From: Verticillium longisporum
Lineage: Eukaryota; Ascomycota; Sordariomycetes; Glomerellales; Plectosphaerellaceae
Length of the DNA stretch: 64,000 nt
Direction: 5' to 3'
NCBI GenBank assembly: GCA_019188255.1
Contig: JAETXT010000008.1
Coordinates: 1,240,001-1,304,000, forward strand
Shown here: positions 56,401 to 64,000 of the stretch, piece after piece
Layout: each line of letters starts with the position of its first letter
How positions within the stretch are numbered: the stretch's first letter is position 1
The notes under the pieces: model-generated
Told to the model about the DNA's origin: nothing
Database searches by the model: none
What the model saw: only the letters and a program-made list of their open reading frames with translations
Position numbers and translations under genes: made by a program

Positions 56401-59400
56401 AGAAGTACCTCTAAACCCCTACTTTTCTTCCTCGATTTTAAATAATTAGAATAAGACTTTTCCATTCTATACTAAGCTTCGCTATTTCTATTATAATTAT
56501 AAAGTATAATTAATATAGTTAATTCTATACTTCTATTATATAAATTTATATTTATTTATTATAAAAACGACCCCTATAATTATAGTAAATAATAAAGAGG
56601 GAGTTCTTATAGCTCTTAGCTAAATTATAATAAATCTTAATAACGAAATCGACCTATTTATTAGCGATAATAAAGAAGCTATTTCTCGAGAAGTATCCGA
56701 ACCTCTCTTTTATATACTAATAGAGCCGAAACCCTCCTAAAAGAGGAAGCTATAAGTTCGATTTATATAATAACCTAAGTTCGTAAAGCTCTTCCTTAAA
56801 TATTTATAATATTTAATCGTAGAAGGAAGGCTCTTTATAGTAAATAATAAGCGGATTATTCTTAGATCTATATTTAGCGAAATCCTTCTTAATTTAGAAT
56901 TAGTATTCTTTATAATAGATTTTACTATTTAGAAGCTTATTATAAAGTATATAAATCTTTATTTAGAATATTAGAAGGTTTTATTATTTATAGAAACGTT
57001 AAGAATAGGATATAATAACCTTATAAATAGGATATCGACTTCGGAAGTAAATTAGGATATATTTAAAGTAAAGTATAAAGGGTTATTATAAATAAGAACT
57101 TAGGGGTTCCTATATATCGATTTATTATATTAGGCTATATAGCTATATTTATATATAATAGGTAAAGATATCTTAAAAGTATAGGAATACTATTATAAAT
57201 AGAGGTCTATTAAAGATAAGAATAATATTAAAATAGAGGTTAAAAGGCTATAGATCGAGAAGCTAAGTAAGAAGTAGGATCTAGAGCGTAATTTAGAGAC
57301 TTCTATTTTAAAAATCGATCTCTCTTATCTCGATTTACCTTTTTTAGCTACTTTACTAGCTTCGTAGCGCTATTAGGCCGAAGCAACTAAAGAGGAATAA
57401 TTAGAAGTTATAAAGATAATCTATAAAGGCCTAGATAGGCTTATAGTATTAAAAGGCGAGGCAGTAATAGTATAAATATTATTTATTTATAAATAACGAT
57501 TTAGGAAAGATCTTAGATTTAATAGCCTTCTAGAGATAAAGGAGTAGTTTTCGTATAATCTATTAAGGGCTTCGACCTTTAATTACCTATTAAAGGGGTC
57601 TTAATTATTATTTTTAAAGAAGATAAATATAATAAGTATTAAACTAATATTAGGGAATCGCTTAGGGCAGTAATTACTATATAGGATTTACTAATATAGT
57701 AATTACTAGGGCTAGAATTTATAGCTCTTAGGAGTATATAATTTATAGTTTATATAATTAATAAATTAAATAAATATATCTAATTTATATAGATAGTAGT
57801 AATTTAGAGAGATAGTATTAATAATTATTATAAATCTTATATTACTTACCCTATTTATTTAGAGCTCTTAAATATAATTAAAATAATAAATTAAGGTTTA
57901 TATAAATAATAAAGCCCTCTTAATATTAATTAGTATTATATTTAATATAATATAGAATAGCTAGAGCTAGAGAAGTTAGGATCGATCCTATAAATAGTAA
58001 ATTTACTATATATAAGCTTATCGATTATACTTTATAAGTACTTATAAGAGTACTATTTACTTTAAGTATTTTAGGACTTTTATAAGAGCTTAATAATAGA
58101 GAAACCCTTTATTATATAATCTATAGGAGTACTATCTACTTCGAGTATCTTAGGACTCCTATATTTAAGATTACTATCTAGGCTATATTATTAGCTATTA
58201 ACCTAATAAACGAAACTTTATAGAATAATTAATTAATTATAATAGAGCTTTAATAAAATTAATAATAATAAGCTCCTCGGATTATAATAATAGCTCTATA
58301 ATAGAGCTAAAGAATATTAAAAAGATATAATAGGAGTTCGATAATATTCTAGAAGAACTTAGTATATTATACTTAATATAGAAGGTTAAGAAGGGTCTTA
58401 ATATCGATTTTATTATTAATAGAATAGAATTATAGTTCCTTAAATTATTAGAATTAATATTTATAGATCTTAAAAGCGCCTAGATCTTTAAAGTAATAAG
58501 CGTATATAGGATTATAAAAGGAGTTTACCTTTTAAAAGTATTTATCGAAGACTTCTAGGGCTAGACTGAAAATAACTTTAATTCCTATAATATAATAATT
58601 ATTTAAATACTAAAGGTATATTTAATAGAATATAGGATCCCTCTTCTAGGAGTAATAAATACTAAAACGTTAAAGAAACTAATATTAATACTTTTATAGG
58701 AGGAAATACTTAATATAATAGAATCGATTATTATTAATTAGGAATTAGTATTCTAAAGAATAGAGGAATAGGGAGATTAGTAGGACGATAAATAATAACC
58801 TATAAAGAATACTTAGCTACTTTAAATCCGAAAACTATAAATAGGGAGGATAGATCCCTAATAGCCCCTAGTTCTAGGGTTATTTAATTAATAGAATAAG
58901 TAATCTAGCTAATAAGAGATTATACTTTAATTAAGAAGAAATAAGATTTTATTTCTAAATAATACTTAGAATCTACTAGCTTAATATTATATTCTATTAT
59001 TATATAAATTAGTAAATTTATTAATTAATAAAGCTATAATTAAGTAATTTATATTATTTTAGAATAAAGAGAATAATTATTCTAAGGAGATTTATAATAT
59101 CTTTAATAATAAAATATATATCTTTATAGACGTTTATAAACTATTATAAATTTACTATATATAGTTCTATATACTTTCCTAAATATACTTTTAGAATATA
59201 TATAAACTTTCTTCCTAGAATATATAAACTAGAATATAGGACTCTATTAAATATATTTAATAATTAAATAATAATTCGATTTAGAAATTAATAGAATATA
59301 ATATTATATAGATTAAAGCTTAATAATATTCTATTCTATAATAATAGAAGTTAATAATATAGGAAAGCTATAAATAAAAGTTCTCTAAATCCTTTTAAAT

Positions 59401-59963
59401 AAGCTTTAATAATATTAGAAAGTATTTAGCTTTATATTTAAGGAAGAGACTTATCTCTATATAAATATTCTAAGAGTAATTTAAAGTATCCTAGAGCTAT
59501 AGATTATATTAATAAGATTAGAGCAATCTTTTAATATATTATCTATATAGCTTAAGAGTATATTAAAGGTAGAGGAGAATATTAAAACGCTTAAGTACTT
59601 CTATATTAATAGACGTTATAAGAGCGGATATCGCTAAATTAATAGAAAGGGAGATTATAAAGAGTAATTAATATATAGAACTAATAATCGTTAATTATCT
59701 AGAGTTCGTAAATACTAAATATATTCTAAACTAGATTATAGATCGATAAAATATTCTCTTAAAGAATAATAATACTCGAAAGAATAATGGAAATATATAT
59801 AAGAAATATATAAAGATTAATAGAAGGGATATTATTAATTTTTAATAATAATATAACTTATTAAGAGCTCGGAATTAGATAATCTAATTTCCGATGAACT
59901 AAGAATAGATAATATTTATAAATCTAATCCCGAAAGCGAATTAATAAATACCTATATTATATA

Positions 59964-61823
59964 ACGTAATCCACAAGCGAGTGGTTCACCCATGCGAGTG
60001 GTTCACTTCACCCCGACCCGACAAACATTCCGAGGAAAACCTCAACCCAAACGCCGTAAATCAATTAAAATCACTCCTCCTCGTCTTTTGCAGACGATGA
60101 GATAGCTACCTGACAAGTTCTCGCGTTGTGGCCGGTCTTCCCGCATACGCTACAGCATCGTTTCTTCGGCTGGGACCACGACGCGGGACCCGGGTTCTGC
60201 AGCGTTTCCTCTTTTATCTGGATATCTACTTCCTTCTGAGCAATCTTGTCCTGTCCCTCGCCTACAGCCATGCTTCCTCCTTCCCGGAGACGTAGCTTTT
60301 TGGCCCTCCGGCGTCGGCTTAGTGTAGCATTTTCCTCTCGAAGGATCATAACCTCTGACTTCAAAAGAGCGATCTGGTGCATAACACCCCGCGTCCCCTT
60401 CGCAAGATAGTCAACAGCATCTAAAATTGACGTTGGGGAGCTTCCCTGGTGGCGTGAGATTCGCCCTTTGATGAAGTCAGTCTGGGAACCTGCCTCGAGC
60501 AGGTTAGTGGGCGTCTTAGAGACCCAAGAATCACGCTCCCCGTGGGACGTCCCCGGAGGCGTCGTCGTCCTCAACCTCACATCCAGCTTTGACAGGACTG
60601 TTTCCGGGTTATGGGGGACAAGCCCCGCTCCTCGAAAGCCTCCCTGGATGTTTTTTCTGTCATTGCTTGCTGAAATGCAGCCGAAAACGCCGGGAAGAAG
60701 TCCTCTTTGCTGATGTGCGTTGTACCCGCCCTCATCCTATCCTCGATTTGCCGACCGTATGCTTTCTTTAGTGGGCCAAAACACCCAACATCGAGAGGCT
60801 GGAGTAGATGTGACGAATGAGGAGGCATACAGAGTGTGATGATGTTGTTCTCCTTGCAGTAGAGTTCGAAGTCGACCGAGTGGTGACTTTCGTGGCCATC
60901 CAGGATCAGTAGGCGATAACCGCCCGAAGTACGGGACTTTGTATGCCTGTCAAAATGCCGAATCCATTCCAGACCAATATCATTCGTCGTCCAGCCGTTT
61001 GGAGATGTTGCGATTCTCCAGTCGCGAGAAATCGCGTCGTCCTGGTACCAGCTCGAGAGGTGGTACTTGCCCGAAACCACGATGAACGGCGGGACGGAGA
61101 AACCCAACGCGCCAACGCCCTGGATCACCGTAACCCATTCCCGGTTGCCTGGCTGCCTCATCTTCACATTGGACCGTCTTTCCGAACTGGTCACGACCAT
61201 TCCGTTGGCGATAACGCCCATCTGGAAGCCGGTCTCGTCAAAGTTGTACATGTCAGCCTCTTGGATGCCGTACTTGGCGATCATGTTATGCACGAGGCGG
61301 AACCACGCGTTTATCGCGTCCGGATCTTCGCATTGGGCCCTCTTGTAGTCGTACTTGCGAAAGAAACGCGTCCGGAGCTCTGGTTGCCGTTTGACGAAGT
61401 TTGCGGCCCAGTTCTTCCCGACGCGTGGCGCGTCACGGTCGGCAAGCAGGCGATTCGCCATATCTCCGACCTCACCCAACCGGGGAGGGTAAGATCGCGC
61501 ATCTAGGTCAAGGATATATTCGACAATAGTTTTCTCTTCTAGTACTGTTAATTTGGCAGAATTGGGCGGGCTTTCGCGTCGGGAGGGTTTGCCCTTCTGG
61601 CGTCGGAGGAGCGTCGTTAAGGGGACGGTGTAGATCCTCGCAGCACTCCGGGCGCTTAGGTTCGGGTCATTGTCCATAGCTTGGATAGCAAGGAATAATT
61701 GACCTTCTTTTGAAAGAGTCTCCATCGCGGGCGGAGGTGGAATCTGTAGAATTCAGGTGTAGGTCGTGGGCCCGGGCCAAGTGAACCACTCGCTTGGGTG
61801 AACCACTCGCTTGTGGATTACGT
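59964..61823 (-). mobile_element. second Pot2/Fot1-type DNA transposon, inserted in the RIP-degraded retroelement
   Basis: The 1860-bp element has 45-bp terminal inverted repeats with one mismatch (59964-60008 and 61779-61823, starting ACGTAATCCACAAGCGAGTG) and TA target duplications (59962-59963, 61824-61825). It has normal GC content and no RIP signature, though it sits in thoroughly RIP-mutated DNA. It therefore most simply inserted after that DNA was mutated. It is related to the element at 46826-48687 in size, gene layout and inverted-repeat plan, but the ends differ in sequence. Confidence 0.95.
60071..61725 (-). pseudogene. pogo-type DDE transposase with a one-base frameshift
   Basis: From ATG 61725 the protein follows the same plan as the 46933-48588 transposase: HTH, CENP-B-like domain, then YNFDETGF, LLILDGHESHHS and LLQPLDVGCFGP with all three catalytic Asp. 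At 60651-60656 a run of six T (A on the coding strand), where seven would keep the frame, shifts translation. The shifted frame stops at 60577, while the true frame continues to 60071 with the coiled coil and CCHC knuckle (CSVCGKTGHNARTC). With the missing base the length would be 551 residues, identical to the other copy. The lesion is real inactivation or a homopolymer miscall. The catalytic core lies upstream of the shift; the C-terminal part would be lost. Confidence 0.93.
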
Positions 61824-64000
61824 TACTTCCTAGTAAATAAGTCGTTCTAATATAGAATTAAAGGGAATAGTTCGAAAATTAAAATAATAGCTTTAATAGA
61901 GTAGCTCTTTATTTAATATTAAATTAATAATACTTCTATATAGTATAATATTATCCCTAATATAAATATAATATTAGTTTTAATAGTAGGAGCTTTATAT
62001 ATAAAGGCTTTAATAGCCTTTATATTAAGCTTAATAATTAATAAATAGGGAATAGGGGCTAGAATAAGATTTAGAATAGGAAACTCTATATTTATAATAG
62101 AGGAGATTATTATCTTAATATTAATTAAGAGAATTATATTCTATATTATCTTAATAGATATTCTATTCTTACTTTATATTAAGGATAGAGACGATCTTAG
62201 AATTTATTTAGATAATATATATAATAAGCTAATAAAGCGTATTAAGGAGATCTAGGAATATATACCTATCTTCTATAAATAGAGCTATTTATAGTTCTTC
62301 TTAGATATAAAAACCTATATTAATTCTAAGATTATATATATAATAAGGATAGAGAGTAATAGAATAGTATTTCTAATAGAAATAGAGTTCTAATATATTT
62401 ATAAATAATTCAATTACCTATCTATAGAGAAGCTATAGAATCTATTTTAGAAAGTAGATTATAATATAAATCGGGATACTCTAGAGCTAATAAACCGCTT
62501 CTATTACTATTATTAGATTAAAGGGAAATCTCTATAATATTTTAAGTTTATTTTAAAGTTAAATATCGACTTTAATTACGAGATTTTAATCGATATTATA
62601 TATTTAAATAGAAAGCTTATTCTTTATATAATTAATATAAATATAGGATTCTAATCTATAACTTTTATTCCTAATTTTATAGTTTATATAATATAAGAAG
62701 CCCTTAAGAAGTATTAATTAGATATATATCTTAAGCTTCTAAATATTATAATTATTAATACTAGAACGAACTTTACTTCTATAGAATTTAAAGTAGAAGT
62801 ATACCTCCTAGGTATAACCTACTATTAGATCCCTATAGAGGCCTATTAATTAATCGGTAAAGTTAAAAGCTATTATAAGCCGATATATAGAGTATATAAG
62901 ATCTTAAAAGTAGAATCTCGTAATATAAGCTTAGAATCGCTATTTTAAGGAGCTATAAAGGTAGTAAACGATATTATTAAGCTTAATAAACTAATACTTA
63001 TATTATTTATATTTAAAGTAATACTTAGGATTATTATTAATTTAGCGCTTATTATAATCTAAGTATAGTATGCTAAAGCGGTTAATAAAACGATAATAGA
63101 GCTTTAGCGAATAATTGCTAAATAGAAGGTTAATAATACTCTTAATACCTATAATAGATTAAATACTAAATAGTTACTATTAAGATCGCTAGAGCTAGGA
63201 AGCGATATTCTTATATTCTAAGAATAGGAGAAATAGATTAATCCTTATAAGGTTATATCGGTTTCTAATATAATAGTTATAGTGGATATAGTTAATAGCT
63301 TAATAGAGCTTCGAGGAATATATATTAAGCTATATAATAGGTTACTAGATTAAGAGATTAAGGAGATAATAATAGTCCGAACTCTAGAGACCCTAGAACT
63401 ATTTAAATATTTAAAGCTAATTCTATTATAACGATATAAGAGACCTAGGAAGTTAATAAATACTATAAATCTATTATAGATAGCTTTTATAGATTATAAG
63501 AAGAATATAATTAGGACTTTATAGATCGAGGGCTAATTTATTATTAAAAGAGAATAATAGGATTATAATCTAGCTATTAAACTATATAATAAAGGTAGAA
63601 TAATAACCCTTAGGAAGCTATTTAAATAGTCTAATTAGGAGGAAATCGACTTATTCCTAATAGCTAGAATAATCGTATTAATTAGGAGATCTATATTTCC
63701 TAGTATTAAGATCTTTAGATATTAGCTTATAAGAGAAGTAAAAGGCCTCCCTTAAGCTCTATATAAGAAGTTAAGATTAATAGTTTAAGGATATAATAAT
63801 TAGGAGAAGATAACCCTATTAATATAATCGCCTATAATTATATATTATAATTAACGATTAATCCTAATAATTACCTTAATACTATAATAATATAGCTATT
63901 AATTAATATTCTATAATATTAATTAAGCCTATACTTAGAGCGCTAAAGATCTATTATATAACGTTCTCTATTAAGAGGGCTTTACTACTTATATAAACCC

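Larger units (their letters stand above)
56400..64000 (+). mobile_element. Ty1/copia-like retrotransposon relic, RIP-degraded, split by a DNA transposon and cut by the window end
   Basis: Outside the inserted element (59964-61823) the sequence is strongly AT-rich and full of stops. On the plus strand, blocks of an integrase remain readable. These are a metal-binding-like FYYYY segment near 62498, DFNYEILIDIIYLN (about 62570-62615), NTRTNFTSIEF (about 62757-62790) and PIEAYQLIGKVKSYY (about 62831-62875). The spacing and order fit the integrase core of fungal Ty1/copia-type polyproteins. Region 56500-57000 reads like a Gag-type segment (KFVKLFLKYL, NNKRIILRSIFSEI). The LTRs were not identified and the right end lies outside the window. 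The start coordinate is approximate. Confidence 0.7.

Overview
The window reads as a filamentous ascomycete (Pezizomycotina) chromosome segment. Genes are split by short introns of about 50-75 bp with GT..AG ends and CTAAC/CTGAC-like branch sites. Proteins have fungal architectures: a WSC sensor, a kelch membrane protein, a GH12 glucanase, S10 carboxypeptidases, a fungal secreted phospholipase A2 and an old yellow enzyme. GC-balanced gene DNA is interrupted by two strongly AT-rich blocks whose mutation pattern is that of repeat-induced point mutation (RIP). I cannot name the species; Sordariomycetes is a reasonable guess.

Layout. 1-5.36 kb is gene-poor. A WSC-domain sensor lies at 5.36-6.33 kb. 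From 8.9 to 31.5 kb the genes are ordinary: a DUF4470/MYND protein (-), a WD40-like protein (+), a LEA-like protein (-), a mitochondrial enoyl-CoA hydratase (-), a small ankyrin protein (+), two uncharacterised genes (+), a kelch membrane protein (+), an intron-containing tRNA-Thr(CGT), a proline-rich protein with a C-terminal Cys motif (+) and a vacuolar-type S10 carboxypeptidase (-). A second S10 carboxypeptidase starts divergently at 31.8 kb. It is broken by an in-frame stop and by a 6.8-kb RIP-degraded Ty3/gypsy retrotransposon (32961-39792) with 207-bp LTRs and a perfect 5-bp target duplication. The gene resumes on the far side and ends at 40375.

Beyond it lie a GH12 endoglucanase, a damaged FAD-monooxygenase-like gene (-), a nested transposon, a secreted phospholipase A2 (-) and an old yellow enzyme (-). 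The nested unit is a Pot2/Fot1-type element with an intact transposase, inserted in a short element with 20-bp inverted ends and 8-bp target duplications. From 55.8 kb to the end is a second RIP block, a decayed Ty1/copia-like retrotransposon. It is interrupted at 59964-61823 by a second Pot2-type element that carries no RIP signature and so probably arrived after RIP.

The two Pot2-type elements share a terminal architecture: a doubled AAGCRAGTGG motif at positions 12 and 29 of each inverted repeat. Five genes carry apparent lesions. Four are one-base indels: three look like lost bases in homopolymers and one like an extra base. The fifth is a carboxypeptidase with an abnormal splice donor. 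Two genes have in-frame TAG codons, each explicable by one RIP-type transition. The one-base indels could be sequencing errors and should be tested before those genes are called dead. I found no CRISPR array, no rRNA, no convincing secondary-metabolite cluster and no clearly undescribed system. The most informative parts are the transposon nesting, the RIP boundaries and the interrupted carboxypeptidase locus.
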